A stretch of DNA of 64,000 nucleotides from Cololabis saira (GCF_033807715.1 NC_084590.1:157501-221500), one strand, 5' to 3'; positions 56,501 through 59,512 are shown, numbered from the stretch's first letter. The notes: generated from the sequence alone by a model not told the origin. Program-made: numbers and translations.

Positions 56501-57468
56501 ACCATTCTGAATTTAAATTTAAACAATGTTAATTTCAGTACTACACTGTAACTCTAGCTTGTTTCCTTTAAGAAATGAGACTCATAGCGCCACGACGGCC
56601 GTCAGGGGTACTGCAGCCAACAGCGAAGCCGGCATGGGAGAACAGGGAGAATGCGCATGCAGCGCCATGTGAGGTCACATCCGCAGGACAGCGCGGGAAA
56701 TCCAGGACCGGAATTTCCAGCGCTGTCCTGCGGATGTGATGTCAAATGGCGCTGCATGCGCGTTCGCCCCGTTCTCCTGTGCCGGCTTCGCTGTTGGCTG
56801 CAGTACCCCCGACGGCCGTCGTGGCGCTATGAGTCTCATTTCTTAAAGGAGCCTCATGCTCCTTTAAGTCTAACTTTTCTGTATTATGCTTTTGTACTGT
56901 AACTCATAATCTTTCTTTTTTTTTTTTACTTATCATGTTTTCATTACTTAAAGCACCTTGAGTTGCCTTGTTGCTGAAAAAGTGCTATAAAAATAAACTT
57001 GCCCTGCCTAAATGTAAGTTCAAAGATCACTGAAGAGATTAAATGGCATGATGACAGAGGCTCTGTTTATGGAAAAGCAAAGCAGTTCTGTTGAATTAGT
57101 TCTGATCTGGCTCTAGCACCAGCCCAGCCTCACCTGCTTCAAACTGGTCAAGAAGGGGTGAAACATGTTTACTTTGTGGTTACTGTAACTTCAGCTCTTG
57201 AGTATATACTACCTCTCCTCCTCCAGCAAGATCCCTCTTGGATGGTGTAAGAGAGGTTGATGAACTCCAGGTCCACGGCTGAACGTTTGGGTAGGTGAGA
57301 GAAACGCTGTGGATCACTAATAGCGTTTTCAACCTTCTTCAGGCGGGCAAGCCTGGATGGTTCCTGGTGCAGGTGAGTCTGAGCTAAAGGCTGGCAACCC
57401 CCGTTACACATGACAGCCTCCTCCATGGAGATACTCACAGAATCAGGCTCCAGTGCTTTATTGTCCAT
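17003..57468 (-). CDS. abcg4: ABC transporter G family half-transporter, ABCG4-like (14 coding exons)
   Basis: Sterol-exporting half-transporter. Family members work as dimers in endosomal and plasma membranes; ABCG4 is mainly neural. Coding exons from the N-terminus: 57213-57468, 53637-53754, 53337-53469, 53112-53162, 50402-50547, 47948-48071, 41307-41421, 41052-41194, 33188-33286, 32942-33110, 32728-32828, 21246-21404, 20790-20908, 17003-17228. All borders are GT-AG and in phase; the sum is 1959 nt, 652 aa (human ABCG4 is about 646). Walker A is at 108-116 (GPSGAGKST), the signature LSGGQ at 207-211, Walker B FFDEP at 229-233, D-loop GLDS at 236-239 and H-loop His264. Six membrane segments follow from about residue 395. 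[12 protein letters not shown] and the ending LRYKIKSER favour ABCG4 over ABCG1. Odd: Cys212 after LSGGQ, where Arg is usual. Which teleost paralogue (a or b) is open. Confidence 0.95.
17580..18146. mobile_element. Tc1/mariner-type relic in the last intron
   Basis: The end AAGGGGTTCACATACTTTTT CATGCCACT at about 18117-18146 is the terminal sequence of fish Tc1-like elements. The interior is decayed and non-coding. The left border is approximate. Confidence 0.6.
18423..19853. mobile_element. Tc1-like element interrupted by a Harbinger-like insertion
   Basis: Termini are GTATGGAAAGTATTTAGACC (18423) and its complement ending GAATACTTTCCGTAC (19853). Tc1-type internal sequence (for example AAAGACAATGACCCTAAGCA and GACTGGCCCAGTCAGAGCCC, from the transposase C-terminus) remains at 19505-19640. 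The frame is broken. The middle is displaced by the insertion at 18888-19495. Confidence 0.85.
18888..19495. mobile_element. PIF/Harbinger-like non-autonomous element, family C
   Basis: The ends match: GCCCTTTTCCACTAGTAC on the left, and the complement of GGCGCTTTTCCACTAGTAC on the right. It is flanked by the 3-bp direct repeat ATG (18885-18887 and 19496-19498). About 608 bp, GC-rich, no ORF. Related pieces lie at 41866-41990 and 45241-45866. Confidence 0.75.
19854..20789. other. Intron, no feature recognised
   Basis: Purine-rich unique sequence up to the exon border. ORFs here cross no conserved motif. Confidence 0.5.
20790..20908 (-). CDS. abcg4: abcg4 coding exon 13 (membrane segment 5)
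   Basis: Residues 539-578: [20 protein letters not shown], then the loop [18 protein letters not shown]. 119 nt, donor GTGTGT. Matches the ABCG4 pattern closely. Confidence 0.94.
20961..21205 (-). mobile_element. L2-type LINE, 3' end only
   Basis: The tail TCAATTCAATTCAATTCAAT (minus-strand GAATT repeats) and the conserved 3' UTR (complement of GGTTTCTTCCCTCCTAAAGG) match the 3' end of the longer LINE at 35009-40950 and the pieces at 50700-51097 and 51415-51655. It nearly fills the 337-bp intron between abcg4 exons 12 and 13. Confidence 0.85.
21246..21404 (-). CDS. abcg4: abcg4 coding exon 12 (membrane segments 3-4)
   Basis: Residues 486-538: [20 protein letters not shown] and [20 protein letters not shown]. 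159 nt, phase 0 on both sides, acceptor TTGTAG, donor GTTTGT. Confidence 0.95.
21561..22196 (+). mobile_element. L2-type LINE, 5' end with partial ORF1
   Basis: Matches the 5' end of the LINE at 35009 onward. ORF1 starts at 21748 with [20 protein letters not shown]; the CxxC...CxxC arrangement suggests a zinc-binding head. A deletion shifts the frame near 22030. Further on, [20 protein letters not shown] marks the start of the SGNH-esterase domain typical of L2/CR1 ORF1. The copy stops at 22196. Confidence 0.8.
21748..22196 (+). pseudogene. LINE ORF1 (zinc-binding head plus start of SGNH esterase), truncated
   Basis: About 100 codons are open before the frame breaks. The block [10 protein letters not shown] corresponds to the GDS catalytic-serine motif of the esterase. 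The rest of the esterase is absent. Confidence 0.65.
22197..22758. repeat. Fish interspersed repeat with about three internal 115-bp units
   Basis: A unit beginning GTCGTGGGTGGTGTCATTGG and containing TTAGCCCCGCCCC and TTCTGATTGGT recurs about three times (22398-22720). The outer part has a perfect hairpin GGGCCTTCGCACTgtaAGTGCGAAGGCCC (22343-22371). It ends in CGCTGCTTGCAGCTTTGAT. Common in percomorph genomes as far as I recall; class uncertain. Confidence 0.7.
22759..23090. other. No feature recognised
   Basis: Includes a short C-run near 22910 and an imperfect repeat of CACGTGAGA (22950-22975). Confidence 0.5.
23091..23180 (+). mobile_element. SINE/LINE 3'-end fragment
   Basis: CTTTTATCCGAAGCGACTTA is the conserved tail shared by several fish SINEs and LINEs. 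Only about 90 bp remain, starting with (CTA)n. Confidence 0.6.
24056..24971. mobile_element. hAT-like element with a hairpin near its left end
   Basis: Ends are TAGGGATGCC and GGCATCCCTA, with flanking 8-bp direct repeats atcagaat/atcacaat (one mismatch). Near the right end lie ACTCGTACTCGGTATG and CGGATCGGTACTCGG, typical of a widespread fish hAT family. A further hAT-type fragment (GGCTGCAACTAACGACTA, from 24339) lies inside. Confidence 0.7.
24085..24158. repeat. Perfect 36-bp-arm hairpin
   Basis: 24085-24120 is the exact reverse complement of 24123-24158 with a 2-base loop. It holds the CGGCCCCCGATACCGATAC block. Confidence 0.95.
25126..25375 (-). repeat. 3' LTR of the BEL/Pao element
   Basis: Matches 27891-28148 except for scattered changes and an 8-10 bp deletion (the other LTR has an extra TTAAAGGGCC). 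Confidence 0.88.
25859..26523 (-). pseudogene. BEL/Pao integrase, broken
   Basis: Near 26460-26380 is the H...H...C...C zinc-binding pattern ([16 protein letters not shown], then HYCQECQLW). The core follows with [15 protein letters not shown], then [13 protein letters not shown] and finally [19 protein letters not shown]. The expected first catalytic Asp (in GVDCFGPF) and the Glu of WEREIKS are kept. Frameshifts at about 26170 and 26050 separate the pieces. Confidence 0.8.
26520..27330 (-). pseudogene. BEL/Pao RNase H and connecting region, broken
   Basis: From about 27330: [20 protein letters not shown] and [13 protein letters not shown], the RNase H core with DST, then TSATNPADD. After a frame break at about 26950 comes a region of 150 codons ending in [15 protein letters not shown], which leads into the integrase. 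Confidence 0.8.
27331..27694 (-). pseudogene. BEL/Pao Gag N-terminal piece fused to RNase H by deletion
   Basis: A charged, Ser/Arg/Gln-rich stretch with [20 protein letters not shown] reads like the coiled-coil Gag head. It then meets a frame-shifted stretch that belongs to the start of the RNase H region (near 27350). Protease and RT are gone. Confidence 0.65.
27891..28148 (-). repeat. 5' LTR of the BEL/Pao element
   Basis: The minus-strand start is TGTAGGAAAGCCCTAGAGTT. No convincing primer-binding site follows. Confidence 0.88.
28151..28622. mobile_element. Foldback with 215-bp arms
   Basis: The left arm (28151-28365) and right arm (28408-28622) are reverse complements with only a handful of mismatches, around a 42-bp spacer. 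The outer ends are TTTTATCAGATATATGC and its complement. It is AT-rich with no ORF. It lies 2 bp from the BEL/Pao LTR. Confidence 0.9.
28623..28740 (+). other. Short stretch with a possible Penelope-type RT motif
   Basis: Around 28675-28700 the text reads TTTTACCCCCTACAAGATCC. With a one-base gap it would encode Phe-Tyr-Pro-Leu-x-Lys-Ile-His-Lys, like the motif of Penelope-type RTs. This is weak evidence. Confidence 0.25.
28741..29105. repeat. Repeat family D, right copy (inverted)
   Basis: Reverse complement of parts of 23481-25118 (for example GGGAGGGATCTTAAGTTTGA here and its complement near 23710). With the left copy it brackets the BEL/Pao element and the foldback. Confidence 0.7.
29106..29690. 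other. LINE-like 3' fragment and simple sequence, no gene
   Basis: 29390-29630 contains AAAGAGCTTCGTCTTTAGC and CATTCTACCATCGGGGAAGA, reminiscent of the 3' region of a fish LINE, but only a fragment. A C-run (29656-29667) and an AT run end it. Confidence 0.45.
29691..30237 (+). mobile_element. L1-type LINE, 3' end with poly(A)
   Basis: Translation shows [19 protein letters not shown] and later IFQKMGG, the C-terminal region of L1 ORF2 in fish, with frame breaks. It ends in an AATAAAAAAAAAT tail at about 30226-30237. It is 5'-truncated. Confidence 0.7.
30238..30892. other. Non-coding; GC-rich stretch with CRE-like palindrome
   Basis: 30300-30510 is CpG-rich, with repeated ACGCG. The remaining sequence shows nothing I recognise. 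The 82-codon ORF at 30304-30552 has no domain. Confidence 0.5.
30456..30473. promoter_or_regulatory. 18-bp palindrome containing TGACGTCA
   Basis: ACGCGTGACGTCACGCGT is a perfect palindrome centred on a consensus cAMP-response element. No gene start is seen beside it, so a regulatory role is speculative. Confidence 0.35.
30893..31265 (-). mobile_element. tRNA-headed SINE / RTE-type 3' repeat, family E
   Basis: On the minus strand the head carries a tRNA-like A box (GGTTAGCAC) and B box (GGTTCGACTCC). It then has the widespread TTTGCATGTTCTCCCCGTGC and TTTTGGACTGTGGGAGG (plus-strand reading) blocks, and ends in (GGAT)n. Other copies lie at 48612-48840 and 63790-63985. Confidence 0.75.
31266..31400. 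repeat. Low-complexity run: CA, A and TCCC repeats
   Basis: (CA)n at about 31288-31304, A-rich 31324-31341, and (CTCC)n at 31361-31385. Confidence 0.85.
31718..31832. mobile_element. MITE family A, copy 3
   Basis: GGCTGATTTATAGTTCCGCG to the near-complement end AACCATAATTCAGG. Interior shorter than in copy 1. Confidence 0.8.
31833..32240. other. Intron, no feature recognised
   Basis: No coding or named repeat signal; an (AGC)n-like GCAGCAGCAGC lies at 32206. Confidence 0.5.
32245..32535. mobile_element. Fragment of a DNA-transposon repeat ending in TTAGTAAATCAGGCCC
   Basis: The end AACCTTTAGTAAATCAGGCCC is the terminus of a widespread vertebrate non-autonomous element (Harbinger-like as far as I recall). 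The opposite end is unclear. It sits about 190 bp from abcg4 exon 11. Confidence 0.5.
32728..32828 (-). CDS. abcg4: abcg4 coding exon 11
   Basis: Residues 452-485: [20 protein letters not shown] and [14 protein letters not shown], the conserved cytoplasmic re-entry region leading to membrane segment 3. 101 nt, acceptor GGCAG, donor GTGAGC. Not an open frame long enough to show on its own. Confidence 0.94.
32942..33110 (-). CDS. abcg4: abcg4 coding exon 10 (membrane segments 1-2)
   Basis: Residues 396-451: [20 protein letters not shown], then [20 protein letters not shown]. Two hydrophobic helices. 169 nt, ends in phase 1, donor GTAAGT. Confidence 0.95.
33188..33286 (-). CDS. abcg4: abcg4 coding exon 9
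   Basis: Residues 363-395: [20 protein letters not shown], the amphipathic connecting helix before membrane segment 1. 99 nt, phase 0 on both sides, acceptor CTTAG, donor GTAGGT. Thirty-three codons, ending RDQ where human ABCG4 has RDT. Confidence 0.93.
33302..33472. repeat. Degenerate (CAT/ATC)n simple repeat
   Basis: CATCATCATCATTGTC, CCTCCTCCTCCTCATC and later ATCATCATCACCATCATGAT in a row, starting about 15 bp past the exon 9 acceptor. Confidence 0.9.
33588..33900. mobile_element. MITE-like element beginning GGCTGCGTCCGAAATTCCAT, with AT palindromes
   Basis: The GCTGCGTCCGAAATTCC end and the repeat TGCGTCCGAAAC (33655) are typical of a common fish MITE. 33820-33890 is built of ATAATATTAT palindromes. 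The right end is unclear. Confidence 0.55.
33901..35008. other. Intron, no gene; one strong hairpin inside
   Basis: Unique-looking sequence with (GTTT)n at about 34502-34520. The hairpin at 34636-34690 is listed separately. Confidence 0.5.
34636..34690. repeat. 24-bp-stem hairpin with 7-nt loop
   Basis: Arms 34636-34659 and 34667-34690 pair fully except one T:G position (a wobble in RNA). The loop is ATGTTTT. It is AT-rich. The size resembles a small-RNA hairpin, but nothing else supports that. Confidence 0.6.
35269..35691 (+). pseudogene. L2-type ORF1, esterase domain deleted
   Basis: 140 codons: [20 protein letters not shown], a Cys-x2-Cys ... Cys-x2-Cys head (residues about 12-36), a Leu-rich short coiled stretch ([16 protein letters not shown]), a basic segment [15 protein letters not shown], then TLVIGEPKN and stop. 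The TLVIG should begin the SGNH esterase (TLVIGDSIV in the copy at 22100), but a deletion joins it to the ORF2 leader. Confidence 0.75.
35700..36760 (+). pseudogene. L2-type ORF2, endonuclease domain
   Basis: From about 35700 the frame reads [20 protein letters not shown], then a stop after TWL (35799). It continues openly for 313 codons (35819-36760) with VVVYRPPSG and [10 protein letters not shown], the GDFN motif of AP-endonuclease-like LINE endonucleases, and [12 protein letters not shown], the SDH-like end (SDN here). The catalytic His of SDH is Asn in this copy. Confidence 0.8.
36761..37553 (+). pseudogene. L2-type ORF2, reverse transcriptase first half
   Basis: Pieces with [20 protein letters not shown] and [12 protein letters not shown] (36974-37210) and then [20 protein letters not shown] (37403 onward). 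The last should be DLSAAFDTIDH, the RT motif A; its second Asp is replaced by Tyr. Frame breaks lie at about 37207 and 37385. Confidence 0.82.
37554..37786 (+). mobile_element. tRNA-derived SINE inserted in the LINE
   Basis: Head of about 75 bp with A box TAGCTCAGATGGTAGAGC and B box GGTTCAAATCC. Then comes a body with TCCTTGGGCAAGACACCTTA and GGCAGCCACGCTTCCGTCAG, known from fish SINEs. A short ATCTTG may be the target duplication. A few dozen bases of the RT are missing at this point. Confidence 0.8.
37790..37895 (+). pseudogene. L2-type RT, YADD motif piece
   Basis: [19 protein letters not shown] then [15 protein letters not shown]: the catalytic YADD box is intact. The reading is cut at 37911 by the hAT element and resumes at about 40172. 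Confidence 0.85.
38150..39530 (-). repeat. G-rich 3' UTR of the L1 copy
   Basis: GC above its surroundings, with runs of C on the plus strand (38864-38878, 39342-39356, 39434-39446). Overlapping long ORFs on both strands here are compositional artefacts, not genes. Confidence 0.75.
38430..38522. repeat. (TAA)n microsatellite
   Basis: About 30 AAT/TAA units inside the L1 3' region; the poly-Ile frame over it is meaningless. Confidence 0.95.
39531..39941 (-). pseudogene. L1 ORF2 C-terminal region
   Basis: [20 protein letters not shown] then [20 protein letters not shown] is the typical end of fish L1 ORF2 (the L1-type C-terminal motif before the 3' UTR). Truncated at the 5' side. Confidence 0.8.
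40172..40718 (+). pseudogene. L2-type RT C-terminal part
   Basis: Continues from 37911: [10 protein letters not shown], then [20 protein letters not shown] and, after a frame break, [20 protein letters not shown] and [20 protein letters not shown]. These are the thumb and C-terminal signatures of L2-type LINEs. Confidence 0.85.
40719..40950 (+). repeat. 3' UTR and tail of the L2-type LINE
   Basis: C-run, then GGTTTCTTCCCTCCTTAAGG, TTTTTACCTGCCATTGTTTA and AGACGCTATACAAATAAAAT with a terminal GAATT repeat. It identifies the solo 3' ends elsewhere in the window. Confidence 0.88.
41052..41194 (-). CDS. abcg4: abcg4 coding exon 8 (linker)
   Basis: Residues 315-362. It opens with the conserved [13 protein letters not shown] and continues into a divergent, Cys- and Thr-rich linker before the membrane domain. 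The family is variable here. 143 nt; the donor GTACAA is weak, but it is the one that keeps phase 0 with the next exon. Confidence 0.88.
41307..41421 (-). CDS. abcg4: abcg4 coding exon 7
   Basis: Residues 277-314: [20 protein letters not shown] then [14 protein letters not shown], the end of the nucleotide-binding domain. 115 nt, ends in phase 1; donor GTATGT. Confidence 0.95.
41560..41700. repeat. (TAG)n and (ACAAT)n simple repeats
   Basis: TAGTAGTAGTAGTAG near 41563-41579 and four or five ACAAT units at 41661-41684. Confidence 0.85.
41866..41990. mobile_element. Harbinger-like family C fragment
   Basis: CACTAGTACCTACTCAGCCC plus CTTTTCCACTAGGGG and TTTTTCTGTATCTATTCTGC match the ends of the family at 18888-19495 and 45241-45866. 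Truncated. Confidence 0.65.
41991..42716. other. Intron, no gene recognised
   Basis: Unique-looking sequence with a short TGTATGAGTGTG repeat at about 42571-42595. Confidence 0.5.
42717..43376. mobile_element. Repeat family B, inverted copy
   Basis: Reverse complement of 9081-9803 (GTTGCCACCTTTCAGAAATA here at the left). Truncated on the right where MITE family A begins. Confidence 0.7.
43377..43476. mobile_element. MITE family A, copy 4 (truncated)
   Basis: AAGGCTGATTTATGGTTCCG start and internal hairpin GCGGAGACGTGCACC...GCGCGTCTCCGC; the right terminus is lost in a G-run at 43478. Confidence 0.75.
43571..44715. mobile_element. hAT element with perfect 8-bp target duplication
   Basis: TIRs CAGGGTCGGCGCCAG and the complement CAGTGTCGGCGCCATGG. 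Exact direct repeats CATTAACG flank it (43563-43570 and 44716-44723). It holds a second element (43779-44291) and GC-rich ORF remnants without a recognisable transposase. Confidence 0.93.
43779..44291. mobile_element. Inverted-repeat element nested in the hAT
   Basis: AAGCCTTTTTCACATAGAG on the left and CTATGTGAAAAAGGCTT on the right. GC-rich interior with CGCCGC runs. Possibly PIF/Harbinger-like; no clear target duplication. Confidence 0.7.
44724..45240. other. Intron, no gene recognised
   Basis: Includes a direct repeat of TTTGTTAACGCTACCGCTGC (about 44910-44948) and GGGGCGGGGCGAACCCGCCC (45020-45040). Confidence 0.5.
45241..45866. mobile_element. Harbinger-like family C, second long copy
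   Basis: The right end (GGCTGAGTAGGTACTAGTGT AAAAGCGCC) and interior (ATTGGTCGGGGGG, TCATAAACCTGGTG) match 18888-19495. The left end is diverged. Confidence 0.7.
45876..46519. mobile_element. hAT-type element with perfect 8-bp target duplication
   Basis: TIRs TAGGGCTGGGCGATAT and its complement ATATCGCCCAGCCCTA. Exact GAGTGTGG repeats lie at 45868-45875 and 46520-46527. 644 bp; ORFs of 74 and 91 codons are AT-driven and show no domain. A relic of the same family lies at 7121-7163. Confidence 0.93.
46560..47680 (-). mobile_element. Tc1/mariner-type relic
   Basis: The plus strand has CCATTGCTGATGTCTTTTCC and TTTTGGCATTGTGTTATCAC ACACCTG, the complement of the leader in fish Tc1-like elements (see 15431-16240). 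TGGACTTCAACTAGGCCATT is also typical. No transposase frame survives. Borders approximate. Confidence 0.55.
47724..47932. repeat. (ATCC)n microsatellite
   Basis: About 50 ATCC units with a few ACCATCCT variants, only 15 bp from the exon 6 donor (47947). Met-Asp-Gly-Trp and Ile-His-Pro-Ser ORFs over it are artefacts. Confidence 0.97.
47948..48071 (-). CDS. abcg4: abcg4 coding exon 6 (D-loop and H-loop)
   Basis: Residues 235-276: [20 protein letters not shown] and [19 protein letters not shown]. His264 is the switch His. The usual sequence is GLDSASCFQVVSLM, so Ala-to-Val and Phe-to-Tyr changes are present. 124 nt; donor GTTGGT. Confidence 0.93.
48072..48487. other. Intron, no gene recognised
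   Basis: Unique sequence turning Pro/Ala-rich (48365-48480) just before the minisatellite. Confidence 0.5.
48488..49172. repeat. 33-bp minisatellite split by a SINE
   Basis: Unit CCCCGAGGGCGGCCCCCTGA followed by TCTTTCTGCCCAG. About three copies at 48488-48600 and about seven at 48949-49172, with a family E SINE between. Both strands stay open across it (plus: [11 protein letters not shown]). Confidence 0.9.
48612..48840 (+). mobile_element. Family E SINE copy inside the minisatellite
   Basis: Head TGGCAGCACGGTGTCTTAGT with A box TTAGTGGTTAGCAC and B box GGTTCGACTCC, then the GCATGTTCTCCCCGTGC and CCTCCCACAGTCCAAAAAC blocks. Confidence 0.8.
49173..50261. other. Intron, no gene recognised
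   Basis: No coding or named repeat signal. Confidence 0.5.
50262..50283. repeat. (TA)n microsatellite
   Basis: About 11 TA units; in the intron between exons 5 and 6. Confidence 0.9.
50402..50547 (-). CDS. abcg4: abcg4 coding exon 5 (signature and Walker B)
   Basis: Residues 187-235. Contains [20 protein letters not shown] and FFDEPTS. The Walker B Asp-Glu pair is intact. The codon after LSGGQ is TGT (Cys) where ABCG1/ABCG4 usually have Arg; one C-to-T change from CGT would explain it. 146 nt, donor GTGAGA. Confidence 0.94.
50700..51097 (+). mobile_element. L2-type LINE 3' end, copy
   Basis: C-run, then Pro/Cys-rich-looking 3' UTR, GGTTTCTTCCCTCCTAAAGG, and the GAATT tail at 51078-51097. 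Confidence 0.85.
51180..51655 (+). mobile_element. L2-type LINE 3' end, second copy
   Basis: Same 3' UTR as the preceding copy, placed in the same direction 320 bp further on. The tail is changed to (AATTA)n. Confidence 0.82.
51656..52263. other. Intron, no gene recognised
   Basis: T-rich unique sequence. Confidence 0.5.
52264..52412. mobile_element. hAT-type relic end
   Basis: Repeated CTGATCGGG / GGATCGGG words and the end CCTGATCGGGACAACCCTAG resemble the terminus of a fish hAT family related to that at 24056-24971. Confidence 0.5.
52450..52810 (+). repeat. Possible solo LTR
   Basis: GTCCGGGTTTGGTCAG, AAATAAATCACCTTTTTGG and CTGCATTTGGGTCCTAAATC near the end resemble the LTR of fish Gypsy-type elements. 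I cannot define its borders or target duplication. Confidence 0.35.
53112..53162 (-). CDS. abcg4: abcg4 coding exon 4 (51-nt microexon)
   Basis: Seventeen codons, [17 protein letters not shown], residues 170-186, phase 0 on both sides. Acceptor TTGCAG, donor GTGAGC. It would be missed without splicing logic. Confidence 0.93.
53337..53469 (-). CDS. abcg4: abcg4 coding exon 3 (Q-loop region)
   Basis: Residues 125-169: [18 protein letters not shown], then [20 protein letters not shown]. The Gln of IMQED is the Q-loop residue. Family members usually have IMQDDMLLPHLT. 133 nt; donor GTTAGA. Confidence 0.95.
53637..53754 (-). CDS. abcg4: abcg4 coding exon 2 (Walker A)
   Basis: Residues 86-125. 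Contains [19 protein letters not shown] and GPSGAGKST, the P-loop that binds ATP phosphates. Acceptor TTTTAG, donor GTGCGA. 118 nt. Confidence 0.95.
53755..54235. other. Intron, no gene recognised
   Basis: AT-rich unique sequence. Confidence 0.5.
54236..54715. repeat. Three tandem units of about 150-180 bp
   Basis: Units start near 54236, 54416 and 54567 with ACAGATTTGAAATATAAAAT or a close variant. Each has GGCGTATCTCATGCAGCCAG, ACTATGATCCAACACTG and AGCTAAAATGCTAATATT. Lengths vary through small deletions. Confidence 0.88.
54842..55112. repeat. 54-bp minisatellite, about five units
   Basis: The unit joins CTGCTGGTCCAGGACTAAGA and CTGGACCATCAGCTGGTTTA. One unit lacks 6 bp. TGGTCCAGG and its partner words make the unit partly self-complementary. 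Both strands are open throughout. Confidence 0.92.
55490..55625. repeat. Minisatellite of GGACCGGGATCTAGACCGGT units
   Basis: About three copies of a unit of 45-60 bp containing the palindrome ACCGGGATCTAGACCGGT. The minus-strand Arg-Ser ORF reading into it is an artefact. Confidence 0.88.
55626..56563. other. Intron, no gene recognised
   Basis: Unique-looking sequence; TTTTTTTTTTTT at 56151 and direct repeats of CCACGCACG near 56390. Confidence 0.5.
56564..56850. mobile_element. Foldback with 140-bp arms
   Basis: The left arm (56564-56703) begins TCCTTTAAGAAATGAGACTC. The right arm (56710-56850) is its near-perfect reverse complement around the centre AGGACC. The arms carry CGCCACGACGGCCGTC and GCGCTGCATGCGC. 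A small hairpin AAAGGAGCCTCATGCTCCTTT follows directly (56846-56866). Confidence 0.92.
56925..57002 (+). mobile_element. LINE 3' tail fragment
   Basis: AAAGCACCTTGAGTTGCC and AAGTGCTATAAAAATAAAC are the conserved end of a fish LINE (RTE/Rex-like). Only about 75 bp. Confidence 0.55.
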
Positions 57469-57481
57469 ATCAACTCTCTCA
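57213..57481 (-). CDS. abcg4: abcg4 coding exon 1 (start codon at 57466-57468)
   Basis: The acceptor CACAG lies just above 57481. Then come 13 nt of 5' UTR and ATG at 57468. It encodes residues 1-85: [20 protein letters not shown] at the start, and the family block [15 protein letters not shown], ending at CWRRR with phase 1. The ORF stays open further upstream, but that part lies beyond the acceptor and has no family resemblance, so this Met is preferred. Donor GTAGTA. Confidence 0.92.
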
Positions 57482-58985
57482 CTGTGGGAGGATGTAACGA
57501 AAATAAAGAAAAAAATGTTAATGAGAAAGAAGTCAGCTTGTGTGTGTGTGTTTGTGTGTGCATCTTTGAAGGCTATTAAATGAAAGTTGTAAATTGACAC
57601 AAAAATAACAAAACAGCCGAAAGAATGAGCTGGAAAACAGTTTTAGCAATGCCAACAAATGAGAGAAAAGAATTTTGGTGTGTGTGTATGTATACATAGA
57701 GTATGTGTATGTATGTACGTGTAATACATACATGTGTTACATAAAATGATAGCTCAGGTAAAGCCAAAGTCCTTGAAATGGCCATTTTTATTATGATGAA
57801 TGAGATTTGACTCTAAGTAGCAGAAATATGCGAGAAGTGATTAGTAATAATCAAAATGGAGACATGATTAATCGACTTTGCACTGACCACTGTAAAAATG
57901 GTTCCCAAGTCTGTGGTGGTACAGTAAATTGTTCTTTTTGAGAAAGAAGTCTCATTAAATCACTCATTGGGTTCTTAATCCTCTCAGGGATTAAAATAAA
58001 CTTTTTTTTTCTACCCTTGATCTTATCAGAGCTAGAGGGGGCTGAGGTTACTGGCTTGGGAAAAATTCCACAGACTCAGGTACACCACCAAGAACCAAAC
58101 CAAGCTAACGTATGGGAATAAAGCACTCCTTCACTTGCCCTCAGCATCACACTGTTATGTAAACAGATTATATTGACAACAAGGGAAGAGAAGAGGGAAG
58201 AGAGCCCATAGAAAGAGTTCTTCTTGGTGTCAAAGCATCCTAAAAAAGGGAGGTTGGGAAAAAGAGAGATTTTACAAAGCTAACATGTCACGAGTTAACT
58301 TGGATGGACAGTAATGTTCGGGACAAAAGGAAAGGTCCACAGAGGGGAGAGATGAGAGGGAAAGAACTCGGTGACCTGAGATCATTCTGCTTCAGATTAT
58401 ATACTGTAACCCTGTTACACTTCTGTTTGACTATTAGACATGATGTACCAGCTGGATTAAAAGGCTTTTAGAATTAAATCAAGAAATCATGTCTTCACAG
58501 ATCCATGAGAAAAAAGTGATCATAACAAAGTTATGCTGACTCAAATGAACAAAAGGTTATTTGTGTTTCAGGGTTTCTGTGATTTACCTGACCTGTATGA
58601 TGACCTCCAAACTTCACAGCTAAAATATTTTTTTTCTGTTCATAATTGCATATTTAGCCTTATTTTCTTCTTTTGCAACCAGTCCACGAGCCCTCCTCCC
58701 CCAACTTCACCACAAAGTGCAGGAGGAAACGAAAAACAGTAGGAGCTGTGGAGACCATCATTTGCAAAAGCAGCTTGCCATAACAAGTCTTTAAACGAAA
58801 GAACCTTGAACATAAAAGATCTCTTTTTTGTAAAGCCCCACTTTTTATACGGCTAATGTCACGTCATCATTTTTGTCAGTCAGCGCATTGACAATATTCA
58901 GATTTTAACCAGATTAACACAATACTATGAATAAAACTGTATACAAATTTCCATGTAAACAGTTCCAGTTCATATGAATTGAAAT
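57482..58985. other. First coding-side intron, no gene recognised
   Basis: (TG)n at about 57537-57560 and a GTATG-rich run at 57680-57735. Otherwise unique. Confidence 0.5.
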
Positions 58986-58989
58986 GTAA

Positions 58990-59512
58990 AATCTTATTCA
59001 CAATATATATCTTTTATTTATACTCGAAAATCATTGAGGGCGAGCCCTCATTTACAATGACGTCGAGAAAATACAAAAGTAAAAAACAAAAAACAAAAAC
59101 AAAAACAAAATAACAAAAGAACAGTCAATTAAACAAAAATGAAGTTACAATTTATAAATAATGTAACAATAAAATAATTTAAAACAAATACAAACAGTGC
59201 TTAAAATATTTAAGATCAGGGATTTAAAATGACCAAAAGATACTAGTGAATTGATTTTTAGAGTGTTTTGAGTTCCAGGTGGATGGTGCAGAAAAGCCAA
59301 AAGCAGATCTACCAAGCTCAGTAAAGACTCGGGGGACTTTGGATCGAGTGTGGTGTGAACTAGCAGGCCAAGCAAGGAGGGAGGAAACATAAGTCGCAGC
59401 AAGCCAATAATAGCCTTATAGATGAATAAATAAAAGTGAAAATCTCGCCTCTCTGAGAGGGAGGACCATCCAACTCCTTCTGGAGTTTTAGCTCTGTTTG
59501 GTGTCACCAATT
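58990..59512 (-). mobile_element. LINE 3' fragment with the end of the RT ORF
   Basis: The minus-strand frame 59510-59145 reads RRDFHFYLFIYKAIIGLL, then NSLVSFGHFKSLILNIL, the usual C-terminus of L2/Jockey-like RTs, shifted inside. A-rich 3' part down to 58990 (AAAACAAAAACAAAAAC on the plus strand). Confidence 0.75.

Noticed and set aside
56651..56902. 83-codon ORF
   Set aside because: It lies across the 56564-56850 foldback and is explained by the palindrome.
17003..57468. Assignment to ABCG1
   Set aside because: [28 protein letters not shown] and the VFNNTG block fit ABCG4 better than ABCG1 as I know the two proteins. A phylogenetic tree would settle it.
57482..57600. Earlier Met giving an N-terminal extension of the abcg4 protein
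   Set aside because: It lies upstream of a good acceptor, crosses a (TG)n run, and has no resemblance to ABCG4 N-termini.
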